A stretch of 64,000 nucleotides of DNA from the NCBI GenBank assembly GCA_024220505.1, contig JAKZZE010000006.1, positions 992,001-1,056,000 of the forward strand, read 5' to 3'. A model generated the notes under the pieces. It had not been told where the DNA came from. It saw only the letters and a list, made by a program, of their open reading frames with translations, and searched no databases. How positions within the stretch are numbered: the first letter of the stretch is position 1; each line of letters starts with the position of its first letter. Both the position numbers and the translations under genes were made by a program. Below are positions 33,770 to 45,700 of the stretch, piece by piece. This DNA is from Rhizopus arrhizus (Eukaryota > Mucoromycota > Mucoromycetes > Mucorales > Rhizopodaceae).

Positions 33770-35228
33770 GAAATGGGAGTCAAGTTTGATCCAGACGCAA
33801 GTGCAGACCTATCACCTTCCTTGTTACCTTGACGAGCCAAGTACTTTGGACAATCGAATTTCTTATGCCCTTCTTCATCGCAAAAGAAGCAAACCAAACC
33901 GCGACGAGGCTTCATACCAGTAACCGTGCTTTCTTGTGCCTTGCCATCGTTAGCTCGAACCAAATTGATAGTCAACTTCTCCAATTTGTCAGCAAGAGAA
34001 AACATCGTAGACACAGCAGAACTTAAATCACCATGGCCATATCCACTTCCACTACCCATCGAAAGAGCCTCTCGATCTTGTAGAACATGTGTGGAGGGAC
34101 CAGGACGTGCACCGTACCTTTGGATACTGCGTTCGACTTGTTTGGCTCTGGCCCTTGTTGTTGAACAGTAACTGATCGTAGTAGACATTGATAAATATAA
34201 GTCTTAATACAAGATCATAATTAAATAAAATAAGATATAAGTTTATTTAAATAAGATCATACAATCAATTCCAATTAAACAACTTCTTTTAGAATATGTT
34301 TTGTATTAATAAGAGTTCTTTGATAAGAAGAAGTATCAACTAAAATAACAAGATCCAATCCAATATTAGGAATATTGCTAATCTTTCATATAATTGAAAT
34401 AACGCGTAAAATAACGTTATTCAAATCAGTGAGGAATTCCCAGAATAAAAGATAATCTATGACAGACATACAAAAGAACAAATGAAAAGTTTTCATAATC
34501 ATAATTATAGATGACACTTGCTAAAGTACCTGAATATTAGAAGAACGCTTACAATAGAAGATATCAAGCCACTCACTCAATAAGATATAAATACCGACCT
34601 TCAATTAGAATAATTTTTACTTTAACTTAAACTGAAATAAAGATCAGTCTCAAAAAGTACTCACACTGTTTCTTGATCTTTGTTTCTACCTTTTTCTTAA
34701 TAACTATTACCATTATACAACAGCCCTAGCATCTCTCAAGGTAGATGGCGTGACATCTTTGTCTACCTCAAATGCTATCGTCGGATCAATAGCGTCCAAA
34801 AACATACTAACTTGGATATCATGATTCTTGTTCCCAAGTAAGTCAAAAAGTTCCTGCATTCGAAAGGCAATGTCATCAATCGAATCGTTAGGGCCTTGAC
34901 GCAACGCTTGTAACTGACGCCACCAACTACCTTCTCTATCTGCCAAATATTGATCCTTGAATGCCTCTTCAAATGACTTCCAATCAGTAGACTTTTTTCC
35001 AACAACTTTCCACCAAGTTGCAGCCTTTTCTACTAAATGATCACCGGCAACAAACAATATTTCTTCATCAGACATCCGAATAGCAGCTTGAAGACGAGCC
35101 ATACGATCTAACCAGGTGGTAGCTTTTTCATAATCATTACCACCAGCAAAGCACTTTGGTTCATTCAGATAACGTAACATTCCTTTATCGAGAGAGCTTG
35201 GACTTTTATTATTAACACTTGTAGACAT
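33745..35228 (-). pseudogene. Retroelement IV Gag, split by solo LTR-A
   Basis: The N-terminal block (35228-34723) starts MSTSVNNKSPSSLDKG and has a retrotransposon Gag core (WLDRMARLQAAIR, WWKVVGKKSTDWKSFEEAF). The C-terminal block (34155-33745) has a CCHC zinc knuckle (CFFCDEEGHKKFDC). The solo LTR lies between them; removing it and one AGGGC duplication joins the blocks in frame. The Gag stop is a TAG immediately after the frameshift signal. Gag forms the particle and packages RNA. Confidence 0.88.
34156..34722 (+). repeat. Solo LTR family A in gag of element IV
   Basis: The 567-bp block starts TGTTGTTGAACAG and ends ATTATACAACA, with GCCCT duplications at 34151-34155 and 34723-34727. Confidence 0.93.
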
Positions 35229-35264
35229 CTATAAACTTGAATATCCTTTTAATACACTTTATCT

Positions 35265-35278
35265 GGTAGGCCGGACCA
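35265..35278 (-). promoter_or_regulatory. tRNA primer-binding site of element IV
   Basis: On the minus strand TGGTCCGGCCTACC begins 2 nt after the end of LTR-IV. A leading TGG pairs with the CCA end of a tRNA. I cannot say which tRNA. Confidence 0.65.
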
Positions 35279-35280
35279 CT

Positions 35281-35577
35281 TGATATATGCTTTTCCCCTG
35301 ATTATGCTTTACCTTGAATAGCTTGAAATTTAAAACAGTAACCAGGAAAAAGAGAACTAGTATTGACTTTAAAGGCGTAAAGTAAGTGTAAAAAGAATAA
35401 AGTAAAAAAAATAAAGAGAAGACTGTATATTGTTTATTCAATAAAAACTTGTAATCCTTTTATACTTTTCATTGGCTGCTAGCCACTCCGTTATACTTCT
35501 ACAATTTAAATGGGACCACCATTATTATTCAAAAAATACATAAGGCCACCATTAACATCTTGAATATCGATTGATCA
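35281..35577 (-). repeat. 5' LTR of element IV
   Basis: The 297-bp block on the minus strand starts TGATCAATCG and ends GCATATATCA. It contains TATAAAAGG, with TTGAATAAACA about 15 nt further on. No 3' LTR is visible because the far side of element IV is lost. Boundaries are inferred from TG..CA ends and the adjacent primer site. Confidence 0.68.
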
Positions 35578-35766
35578 AGCATTAGGATAAGGACCCTTTT
35601 GAGAACCCTTAACTTCCACCATCATTTCAGTCTCAGCACGACCAGCACTCAGGGTCAAATAACCGTCCGACCCATACCCAAGTCTATTCCGGTCTATGTC
35701 ACCCGGACCCTTCGGTGTTTCATTTGAGAAAAAGAGGCGGCCCTGGCCAACATAGCACATACCACT
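35578..35766 (-). other. Short open segment of unknown origin beside LINE-B1
   Basis: On the minus strand an open frame reads SGMCYVGQGRLFFSNETPKG... to a TGA that opens LTR-IV. Its GC content is higher than the surroundings. It could be an exon piece of a disrupted host gene or another element. I do not recognise the protein. The first ~8 codons of the frame lie in the LINE-B1 tail. Confidence 0.4.
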
Positions 35767-36091
35767 AAAGTGGTTTCTTGGTGTAGACAAAAGATTTTTA
35801 TTTAAAATGATAGTGGGTTACTTAGCCGTGGCCCTATGGGGTAAAATGGCTCACCCAAGGTACAAAAAATATATAAATTAAAGGCAATTGTAGTGCGCAT
35901 GAAGCGGTGTGTGAAATAAAAAAACTAGTCACTGACTAGAAAAAGGTATAAAATACAAAAAAGTAGTGGGTTTGCAAAAAGAAAATAAAATAACAAAACA
36001 AAAGAACAAAATAAAAGAAAAGTTGTAACAAAGTATAGTTTGTTTGTTGGGTTGAACGCACGGGAGGGTTGAGAGAGAGGCAGAAGTAGAG

Positions 36092-38266
36092 TTATTCAGT
36101 CACGTCAAGGACTTGCGGCAACAGCAGAGAAGGTTTACCATTAGTATAATACCAATTGAGAAATGTTGAGCCTGAAGTGTCCAAAGCATCGCCAGTGAAC
36201 GTCTCATCAGGATGGCAGATTTGATCTATTTCCAGGAGTATTTTGCTGATTTCTGGCCACCACGTCGACCAACGAGAGACAACGTGAGTGTTAGCAGTGT
36301 TTTTCTTGGCTGGTTTACTGGGCAGCGTATTCAAGACGTAATCCAGAGGATTAGGAGGCGTAAGAATAGCCACATCCAGACGAGAAGCGACAGACAAACA
36401 AGAGAGGAGATGGTTTCGGGACGCATGAGGGTGTCCACAGCTACACGGCGCAGGACGGCCAGGCAACCAGCCCATTTTCCACCGAAGGAGACGACTTCGC
36501 TCATACTTGCTCATAGGGATGAACAAAATGGGGTCTACGCCAAGATGTCATGTTTTGACATGTCAATAAGATAAAGTCTTATCATTCTGGACTAAATCTT
36601 TACAAATGAGTTTGAATAAGAATAGAACCTGATAATTATCACTGCCCTAAACAGCCAAGTTTCACTTTCATCTCAACAGTTGATTATTAACATCAGTCTA
36701 TAAAAGTTTTCTTATACATGTCAAATCATATCGGTCGTAACTATTTTTGTCATCTAATCTCAGGTCTTGCTCAACTAATATAAATAGCCTTGAAATCTTT
36801 CTTTAATAAAAGTATTCGACTTTAGAACTATTGTTCGGTCTCGTTAATTGTTCTTTATCTTATTTTTGAATACTTAAAACACTTCACAAGAACACCACGG
36901 CAGGCACACAACAGCACCGGAGGGCAGGAAGAAGCACGCATTAATCGTAAGGAGCGAGTCCGGTAGTCTAGGATCGATTGACGCAGCTGCTTTGGCGGTG
37001 TGTAATAGGCAAGACGGTCTTCCACCGTAGTAGTTGCACCGTTATACTGAGGATCTCGCCAGATTGGATTAGCACGTAAAAGGGTTGGCCAGCGGAACCG
37101 TTTGTACTGGGGGGCCGTTTCAGTAAAGGAACGAATGGTGTGCAGTAGCGTATCCTCTGGCAAGAAGTGAGTACGTAGGATGAACTTCAATACCAAAGTA
37201 TGGGCTCGTTCATGCATGGCAGGGAGGGATGTCATGTGTCGAAACACCGTGGTAGAGGCTGTACGATGTCCACCAAAAGCGAGGCGTAGACATTGGTCTT
37301 GAGCCTTGTCAAGCAGCTTCAGGTTCTTCATCGTGAACAGACAGAGACACAAACCATATTCCAGCTTGGGTCGGATAAATATCGTGTACAGGCGGCTAGC
37401 AGTAAGGCGAGAGAAGCTTGGAGCATGGAGACCCAGAGGCTGCAACGTATTACGCATGGCAGGCAAAGCAGAGGCAATGTTGCGTTTAAGCAGTTGGTCA
37501 GTAGCAATAGCGCCTTTGGAGTCGAAAGGAATACCCAAATATGGAAAAGAGTCAGCAATGGGTATTGGATCACCATACAAACGTAGAGGAGGGGCACCAT
37601 AGATCGTAGGTGAGTTAACTACCACACACTTTGCTGGGTTCCATCGATAACCAAGTTCCATAGAATGTTGAGCAGCTCGACGAAGAATACGGGGCATTAC
37701 GTCAGGTGCAGCGATAATTACCACATCATCGGCATAGAGCAGGCAATTGATCCATAACCCAGAGTATTCTCTACGTGGCATGGTACCAAAGACACGGGAG
37801 GAAATTGGTAGAGGGACAGCACGGAGGACAGCAGAAAGAGAATTGATATATATGGAATACAGGAAAGGCGATAGGATAGAGCCTTGAAGCACGCCAGTCT
37901 TGGGCCAAAAGGAACGAGAAGAATGACCGTTGATTAGTACCTGTATACTCGCTTTGTCAAACAAGCTTTGAAGAAGACCAAGGAGGGGTTCAGAGATGTA
38001 TGTTTCAAGTGCTCTCCAGATGATCGCACGGTCAACAGTATCGTAAGCAGATTTGATATCTAAGAACGCCAAAACAGGGGCTTCACCATAATGATCCTCT
38101 GCATGTTGTCGACACAGCTCATGAAGACAAAGAGCCTGGTCAAGAGTACTACGGCTTCGGCGAAATCCACCTTGAACAGTATCAAGAGGGGGTGCCGAGG
38201 ATTCAAGTTCATCAAAGATGCAGAGTTCAAGCAGCTTGCGTAGAACCGAGGTCAGACTGATAGGGC
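36092..38266 (-). pseudogene. LINE-B1 ORF2 (RT and C-terminus), 5' truncated, split by LTR-III
   Basis: From the LTR-V junction the frame reads SPISLTSVLRKLLELC, then FLDIKSAYDTVDR, TGVLQGSILSPFLYSIY and the catalytic LLYADDVVII, the standard RT order. The frame breaks at LTR-III (TCTTG duplication on this strand) and resumes from 36540 with the cysteine motif CSCGHPHASRNHLLSC to the stop at 36092. Removal of the LTR restores frame. The endonuclease and first RT motifs are missing. Residues shown upstream of SPISL belong to LTR-V. The copy is non-functional. Confidence 0.87.
36546..36886 (+). repeat. Solo LTR of element III family in LINE-B1
   Basis: The 341-bp block is flanked by perfect CAAGA duplications (36541-36545 and 36887-36891). 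I count about three substitutions relative to the LTRs of element III. Confidence 0.94.
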
Positions 38267-38662
38267 TGTGATATTTAGGGTTTATAATATAAAAAAGTAC
38301 TAAGTCAATCAACAAATATAAAAATAAGTGAGACTCAAAGTAGATTGTCCTTTATTCAAGTTAAAAATATGAGGGTATTTATATTTTTCTATCTACGGCT
38401 AAATAATAGTATTCACAGTATATGATTATTGATTATTAATCGATATTAGACGATGCGTTAATTACATGATTGGTATTGTTTAACATCTTTTATCAAGAAG
38501 TAATTATTAATTCTGATTCAGGAACTTGTTAGAATATTCTAGAGTGGATCGGGATATGATTTTATTTGACGTGGCATAATACAATGTCCGATATTCCTAA
38601 TTTGGATGATCATTGTTCGTAGTAATTTACAGTATTACTTTATTATATGTGTAAATACCACA
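38267..38662 (-). repeat. 3' LTR of element V
   Basis: The 396-bp block, read on the minus strand, starts TGTGGTATTTAC and ends TAAATATCACA. A polypurine tract (GGCAGGGAGGGA) lies just to its right at 38663-38677. It contains TATAAATACCCTC, then GAATAAAGG. The matching 5' LTR is not found. Confidence 0.85.
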
Positions 38663-40714
38663 TCCCTCCCTGCCAGATTGGGACAATCGTTTATTTATGT
38701 ACGATTTCTTTTGCTTCGTCTTAAGTCGTTAATATCTGTGGCTTTTCTTTTAGTTTTATTATGGGTCTTGTCTATGTCTTTAGATAATTTATATTTATTA
38801 TCCTGATTAACTTTGGTGTCTTTATCATAGAGTGATTTAAGTGATTCTGTAGCTTTATGTAAAATTCCCTTTTCATTATTGTGTTTATGTATTAAAGGCT
38901 TATTTTTTATGGGACCTTTCTTGAATTTATTTTGTGGATGTAATCCCATTCTTTTCATATAGTTCTCAATGGTAGAGGTATGAGTGATTTTATCAGGCGT
39001 ACGCCATGAGTCTTCATCCTTACTATACCCTTTCCAACGTACTTTGAACTCTCTGTTATTACCGCTGCCTCTGTGATCTACGATTCCTTCGATTTCATAA
39101 ACCTCTTCATTGTCCTCGTTTATATTATGCAGATCAATTGGTTTTAATTCGGAAGGAGTATAGTCTCGAGACATTAGTAATCCCATTTCGTCCTGGAGCA
39201 CGTAGGATCCACCTCTGGTTTTACGAATCACTGTGTATGGGCCATCATATACAGGATTTAATGAACCAGTCATAGTAGGAACTTTAGCCATGACATGACT
39301 TCCTTCTTTGAAGTCATCAACTATTGTGTTATGCTTTTCAAACTGCTTTTTCATGTTTTCAACATACTTGTCAGTTTTATCTTTAATGGCTGGGAAGACT
39401 ACTTGATTCATATGATCAATTCTTTCCAACAATTCTTCGTATGAGAGCGGTACGGCTTTCTTTGGATCCTTTTTTCGGTAATCTTCGAATCCGTTCATTT
39501 TTCTCGCAAACATCAAAGAAAAAGGTGGAGTGTTGAGTCTTTTAGATACTTTGTTATTTATAAATAACTGTACACTAGGTACATAAAAGTCCCAGTCTTG
39601 TCCTGTTCCTTGTACTGATTTAGCAATAGCAATCTTAGCAGTCTTAACCCATCTTTCCGCACTGCCATTTGCTTGCGGATGATAAGGTGAGATAAGTCTG
39701 TGATCTATGCCTGTACTTTCAGTTAACAGTTTCATTGTGACATTTTTAAATTCGGTTCCGTTGTCTGATTGTAAAATACGTGGGTAACCAAAGTCACTAA
39801 AAACTTGAACAAGAGTTCCAGCAATAGTTTTGACTTTCTTATTTGGTAAACACCTTAGAATACAGAATCGTGTGCATATGTCTAATAGCACTAATAAGTA
39901 TTTATTGTCATTCGGAGTTGTGGGTAATTCAGCTAAATCCATTGACCAGTGATCACCAGGTAGATATGAGTATACTGGTCTTAGAGGATGATACCCTTTT
40001 CTGGTTATATTATGCTTTTGACAAGCAACACATGATTTAACAAGTTCGACTGCGTCGACTATCATGTTTTTCCAGTGCAATCCGTCATTATGTAATACTT
40101 TTACTATATTTTCAGCACCAAAGTGACCCATTAGGTGAGCCCTTAACATCAGTTGCTTCCTTTCATTTTCAGGAGGAGTCATATAGTCACACTGCTTATG
40201 TTGTGCAGGTTTTTTTACTGTGAATTTTTTATGATTATTTGATCTTATAGCTCTTATTGCTGTATGTATAATGCCATTTTTAGCTCTAGTATCCTGTTCA
40301 CTCCCCCTCAGCATTTGATCTGTAGGGAAAAGGCGAGATAAATGGTCAGGTAATATGTTATCCATACTAGGAAGATGAATTACCTTAAATTGGTAATCGA
40401 GAATGGTATCAAACCAATTCATCATCATGGTATTTGCATATTTTTGTGTATGAAGATAAGTGAGAGCTTTATGATCCGTATAAAGTGTAAAAGGATTACC
40501 CCATAAAAATTTATGAAACTTTTTGAGTGCAAATACGATTGCTAAAAGTTCTCTCTTCGTGGTACTATAATTTCTCTCGGACTTGGAAAGAGAACGTGCC
40601 ATGAAACCAATATATTTTATCGTGGTCTTTTTCTTTCCTTTGTTCTTTAAAACATTATCGTTTTTAGCTACATCTGTAGAATCAACATTAGATGTCAACT
40701 CCACTTGTTCTTGA

Positions 40715-41140
40715 TGTTGTATCCACACAACTAGTAAAGTGAACATTCATGGATAAACGAGAGATCTCCGCAATAGCCAACTTTGCCCTGTTGTCTCTAC
40801 CCGCGTTCCCACGACTATATCGGAACCTGATTACAACAACGGCAGTTCAATTCAAACTTATTCGATAATTATCGTTAGATCAATAATTTATCTACTTCAT
40901 TGTCCCTTGATTCGTCAAAAAGACAGCGGCTATTGATTATCTACTATCTTTCCTTTATCTTCCCATCCTTCCCACATTATTCTTTTAACCGATCAATTGA
41001 AATAGCGGTAAAGATCCAGACATCCAAAAAGTATAAATAGCCTCAAATGTTTTTATTAATAAAGCAATATATATAATCTTTAGTTTCACAACTATTGTCT
41101 TTTTTAGTTTTTGTCTCTTATTTTAATACTTGGCAAAACA
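40715..41140 (+). repeat. Solo LTR-I bridging a deletion in element V
   Basis: The 426-bp block starts TGTTGTATCC and ends TTGGCAAAACA. The flanking pentamers are CTTGA on the left and CCATG on the right, so they do not match. The sequences on the two sides belong to different parts of one Gag-Pol frame. Confidence 0.88.
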
Positions 41141-41501
41141 CCATGCACTTATGTCCCTTGAACCATGTATCTTTACAATATAGACACTTTTTGGGATTGG
41201 AGGAGTCAGAAGAGCTTGAAGAGGTGAAGTGACCATTAGAACTCTTTTGTTTCATTATAAAGTCACCATTTGAGGACTCAGAATGACCTCTTTTTGCAGC
41301 CTTGAAACCATGGCGTTCACTTTTAGAGTTCTTGTATGGAGCGGAAGCAGCATGGGGTTGATGCTTGTGTACTTCCAAGCCAGAAGCAAGTTTTTCCACT
41401 TCCCGAATTGAATTTATGTCTTGCAGGAAAGTAGCACCGTAGTTGGATGACAGTACCGTTCTTATATGAAGGTTTAAATCATCATGCAGAGAATTGATAT
41501 A

Positions 41502-43131
41502 CAGTAGCGGACAAAACTGGTGCACAAAAATTAAAATCAACATTGTATCTCCGCCATATGTCTGCGACTTTTGTGGCATATACCATCTGAAAGACAGTCC
41601 AAAATATACATTATGTTATGTAAACCGGAACTGTACCGGACATCCTCCAGGCATAAGGTCATTTTTAGTGATTTTTCGCATATTTCAATTTTCGCCAAAA
41701 ATGTAGTGCTTGTCTAGCCTTCTTTCAATTTTCCCCATATCTCTCCCGTTTGCTTTCAGATTTCACAGCATATTAGTAAATTTTAGTAGCTCTTAAAAAA
41801 TATATAAAACTGTACTTATTTTGTATTTCCCATTGAGTCCCCCCTTTTGTTTTTACCCTATTCACTATAACAAAGTACTAGCCTTATATGTTTAAGAAAA
41901 TAAGCAACTGTAAAAACGAAACTCTGAGATCTCGAACACGCCTAGTTCGTACGACAGCAGATATTTCTAGAGTAACAAGGATCTCTAAATGGACAATCAA
42001 CAGGAGAAAGAGGGAAGAAAGAAACTTAATGTCTTGTGATCATGAAGGTATTCCGCTATTAGCCTGAAAAGTTATTAGTTCAGTCATCAACCTAGAGCTT
42101 GGACAAGGTCCGCTACACACAGTTCCTGATGCTCAGCACATTTTGAGGACCTTAAGATACAGTGTTAGCAGACTGTCAGTCTAAAGGCACAGTAGGAAGC
42201 TAGATTTTGAGTCCGGAAGTAAGGAATCGAAGAATTTCATCAGCTGTATAAGTCGGAAAAAGCGATGAATGTGGTATCACGACAAGCCATTGTATACTAT
42301 AGAGGGCTGAAAGTCTGCTATCTTTAGCAATGAAACAAATATGAACATTATGGATGCAGACAGTATACACTAATATTGAAAGCAAGTCGAGCAACCTTAG
42401 CGATTTTTTCACGGTGATCAACCAACGAAGCATGCTGGCTGCTCTGTTATGTTTTAAGGCTGTATTAGATATTGAGGACCAGAATATGTGTGTCAGGTAT
42501 ACGATGGTATAATGAACTCATAAATATACACATATATTTCGCTTACTTCATACCACAAAAGCCTAGCGTATAGTGGTCTAAAACGTCGTAATCTCTCGTT
42601 TCAGTATGACAATGACACAAGGCACAAGTCAACGCATGTCACAAACTCAATATTTGATAACAGCGCTTCTGTGCTACAAGTTTAGCCGCCACTAATCCCG
42701 GCCTAAGTCCGCTTAAGCATGCCAGGTGGCAATTGATGGCAAAGGTATGATGATACGACACTAGATCAAAAAGGGTCGATGATCTTTGGAAAAGAATAGT
42801 TAAAGAGCCGGGTTCTTTTACTGAAAATGATATACACGCATATTATTAGCATATGCAAAGAAGAATATCCGATAATATCAAGAGACGAGATGATTATATA
42901 AAGTCTAAGATTTTAGCCACTTTTGCGGTTTTTAGAAAATATAAGATTTTATAAATTCAAAGCACGCTTATCGCTCAGTTTTAACAATGTCATGCTTAGA
43001 ACATACATAGATTACAATGACTAGTATATCCTCCTTCTAGTACAGTTTCATGACTATTGCAATTACCATGAGCAGGTAATGGTAGTTAAAAGCTAAAAAA
43101 AAGTTTTGTGCACCAGTTTTGTCCGCTACTG
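41502..43131 (+). mobile_element. mariner-3, decayed Tc1/mariner element
   Basis: Inverted ends CAGTAGCGGACAAAACTGG (about 27 bp) are flanked by TA (41500-41501 and 43132-43133). The interior retains plus-strand transposase traces: an N-terminal helix-turn-helix (TTADISRVTRISKWTINRR, from about 41950) and a C-terminal piece (DDLWKRIVKEPGSF, near 42779). Many stops and frameshifts make it non-functional. It inserted in gag of element V. Confidence 0.85.
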
Positions 43132-43894
43132 TATATACGTGCAAGCATGTTTGAATCCGTACATTGGGCAGTTTGAGCAAGGCGGTTGAAGCGAGCAGTG
43201 AAGTCAGACACCGTTTCATTGTTTCTTTGCTTGGATGAAAGTAGGCGTCCAAACATTTCAATTGCCTTAGCAGGGTTTTCAAAGTGCTTGCGTATTATGT
43301 CCTTGGCTTCTTCCCAAGAGTACGAAGGGCTGTGTGATTCGATTGTCTCTTGGTACCAATCTAAGTTGGCTTCACCAATGGATAAAGCCATGTAGTCACG
43401 CCAGTGGACCAAGATATTGACTTGATTGATCCTAAAAATACGCTCGAATGTCTTGAAAAATATTTCTACTGTGTTGAAATATTTCCAGTCAGCAGGGTCA
43501 GAATCCTTCTTGTCCACCGAAAGATGAAGGATGGGAAGCTCAGAGCGGCTGATCTTGCTGTTATTGAAACTTGACCACTCGTCTTGTGACGCATGTTCCT
43601 TATTGAAAGCAGATCTAGAGTTCCCAGCGTGAGATAATATAGGCTTATGCATCCTATTTTTCTTGCATTCATTGTATAATTCAACTATACCGTTATATCG
43701 GTATTTAGCCTGTTGAACTACCTCTCTTCCTTTGTTAATTTCCTCCATAGAAGCCTGAGGATTTGCATACATACGAGTGAGTTCCACTCGAACTCGTTCA
43801 AGAAGGTCATATGCCATTCTTTTAGCATTTTTCATTTCCAATAAGTTGTCTTCAGAAGAAGAGGAATTGGCTCGGTTATCTTCATTTATAGATA

Positions 43895-45547
43895 CAGTGA
43901 CCCGCAAAACTGTCCCAATGTTTCGTAATTTTCTCTTCTAGGGCTTGTGACTCCATTGTTGTTAAGCTAATGTACACCTTATTGTATATCATTCGATAGC
44001 CAAAGTCTTGTAGTACCAAAAAATGTAAAGTAAAAGCAAATTAAAACAGCGCAGACGGAGATAGAGGGGGTAGAAAACAAGCAGTGCATTGGGACAGTTT
44101 TGCGGCACTTTTGAAAAGAAACAAAATGGTTTATTTATTTGACATTAATAGTCAGTCCAGCGTCCTTTATTCTTGATACATTGTTTTATATGCTTAGGCA
44201 TTGTTTCTATGACCTTTTGGCACTCTTACGGCTTCATTAAGTCGTACCAAAATTTAGTTACTCGTTCGTATATTTCATTCATGCCTTTTGCTGTTGTTTC
44301 ATAATCATTCAACCTTCTATTTAACAACGACCATATATTTTCAATTGGATTCAAGTCAGGGAACTGTGCTGGTCACTCCAGGATGTTGTAGGATTGCTGT
44401 TCAAGGTATTCTTTGACTAATTTGGACGTATGTTTAGGATCATTGTCATGTTGGAAAATCACCTGATGTCTTTCTAGCCCTAGCTTATTAGCTCCATGCT
44501 CAGTTGTAAGCTCTACTTCATCCTCCAAAATCTCTTTGTACAGTGTTTTATTCATATTACCATTGATTTTGCACATCTAACCAACCCCAGCATAGGTAAT
44601 GGCACTCCACAGCATGATATTGCCTCTACCGTATTTAACGGTCATCTTGACGTGATGGGATTTCAGGCTTTCTCCGGATCGAATCCAAGTCCAGGTGCGT
44701 CCATCAGAGCTAAATCTATTGATTTTTGTCTCGTCCGACCAAACAACGCGCTTCCAGTCATCTACTGTCCAGTCCTTGTGAGCCATACACCAAGAAAGCC
44801 TCTTGCGAATGTTTTTCGCACTAAGCAAAGGCTTCTTCGGCTTCTCAATCGCACCAAAACCGGCATTACGAAGGGCTCTGCACACGTTATCGACAATTAC
44901 TTTTCTTCCAGTGTCTTTTTCTAGCTCCTTGGCCACCTTTGTTGCACTAGATATGCGGTTTTTGGTCACTTGGCGCACACAATAGCGTTCATCAGCTGCA
45001 GACAGTAACTTGGGTCGGCCGCCTTTTGGCTTTCCAAGTCCAAAGCAATGGGATTTTTGGAGTCTCCCAACAGCACTCATACTCAAGCCAGTAATCCTTT
45101 CCACTTCCTGAACCGACTTACCTTGTTGAAGTAAAGAAATTGCTTGAACAACTGTATCTTGAGACTTGTTTCATATTGAGATATAATGAGCGAGTAATAA
45201 ATCAGTAGGAGCTTAAAACTTCAGCAGTGAGTAAAATTCGACTTAGAGACGTACAATGCACATTTGTAAGCAGTTTGGTACATCTATACAACTTGTGGGT
45301 CGCTATTTCATCGTTTTTTGTTTTTTTTCAAAAGTGCCGCAAAACTGTCCCAATGCACCGCTTGTTTTCTACCCCCTCTATCTCCGTCTGCGCTGTTTTA
45401 ATTTGCTTTTACTTTACATTTTTTGGTACTACAAGACTTTGGCTATCGAATGATATACAATAAGGTGTACATTAGCTTAACAACAATGGAGTCACAAGCC
45501 CTAGAAGAGAAAATTACGAAACATTGGGACAGTTTTGCGGGTCACTG
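43895..45547 (-). mobile_element. mariner-2a, full-length Tc1/mariner element with long mirrored arms
   Basis: Inverted arms of about 223 bp (43895-44117 and 45326-45547) are flanked by TA (43893-43894 and 45548-45549). In each arm the motif CCGCAAAACTGTCCCAATG occurs at the outer edge and again, inverted, at the inner edge. The element lies in gag of element V. A partial sister copy is at 25418-26476. Confidence 0.92.
44150..45180 (-). pseudogene. mariner-2a transposase, broken
   Basis: The main open piece (45104-44577) has a helix-turn-helix (ITGLSMSAVGRLQ) and a second DNA-binding helix region, then the first catalytic aspartate (WSDETKINRFSSDG). The second lies in FQHDNDPKHTS (44460-44430), the glutamate in FPDLNPIENIW (~44355). 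Lesions are a two-base loss near the N-terminus compared with mariner-2b (about 45170), an in-frame stop after YAGVG (about 44577), and a TGA in place of the conserved tryptophan before PAQ (about 44373). No active protein is expected. Confidence 0.85.
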
Positions 45548-45549
45548 TA

Positions 45550-45700
45550 TATCTCTATCCTGCAAATTCAAATTTGTATTATTTTATTCGAAGTTCAACT
45601 GTTAAAACACCCGAAGTATAATAATTTAGAATATAGGGTTTGGGTGCAGTGAAACTTTTATCCGGTGGCGGAGCCAAGTAAAAGTTTTGAAATACGAAAG
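45550..45700. other. Junction DNA between mariner-2a and element VI
   Basis: No gene is visible. The 12-mer TTGGGTGCAGTG (45640-45651) equals the right end of the CACTG element (54666-54677), followed here by AAAC. The rest is AT-rich. The last four bases, AAAG, match the first four bases after element VI (54723-54726). Confidence 0.55.

Larger units (their letters stand above)
35767..38266 (-). mobile_element. LINE-B1, truncated non-LTR retrotransposon
   Basis: It contains the RT to C-terminus of an ORF2 related to that of LINE-B2, a ~300-bp AT-rich 3' region and a tail. The tail sequence GTCTACACCAAGAAACCAC (minus strand) is shared with LINE-B2 at 54731-54749. A solo LTR-III lies inside. 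At 38266 the upstream half is cut by LTR-V (left-hand pentamer AGGGC at 38262-38266). Confidence 0.85.
38695..43893 (-). pseudogene. Element V Gag-Pol remnant (Ty3/gypsy, chromovirus type)
   Basis: There are three blocks. 43893-43132 is Gag (AMDENANRANSS-type acidic start lost, core WYQETIESHSPSYSWEEAKDII). 41499-41141 is Gag with a finger (CLYCKDTWFKGHKC). 40714-38695 is late RNase H, integrase (VLLDICTRFCIL, QSDNGTEF, GSAERWV) and chromodomain (YEIEGIVDHRGSGNNREFKVRWKGYS). mariner-3 separates the two Gag blocks; frame is restored on its removal. A solo LTR-I separates Gag from RNase H, and protease, RT and the RNase H start are deleted. The 5' end of Gag is disrupted by mariner-2a. The last block is one 670-codon open frame without stops. 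Confidence 0.87.

Noticed and set aside
38279..38315. A start codon for the LINE-B1 RT frame
   Set aside because: These codons are in the LTR of element V; the native upstream part of the RT is missing.
40715..40746. A start codon giving a free-standing RNase H-integrase protein of element V
   Set aside because: The first codons are LTR-I sequence; the frame is merely an open remnant of Gag-Pol.
43895..43907. A start codon for Gag of element V
   Set aside because: The ATG-equivalent codon and MRVTV lie in the mariner-2a terminus; the natural start is lost.
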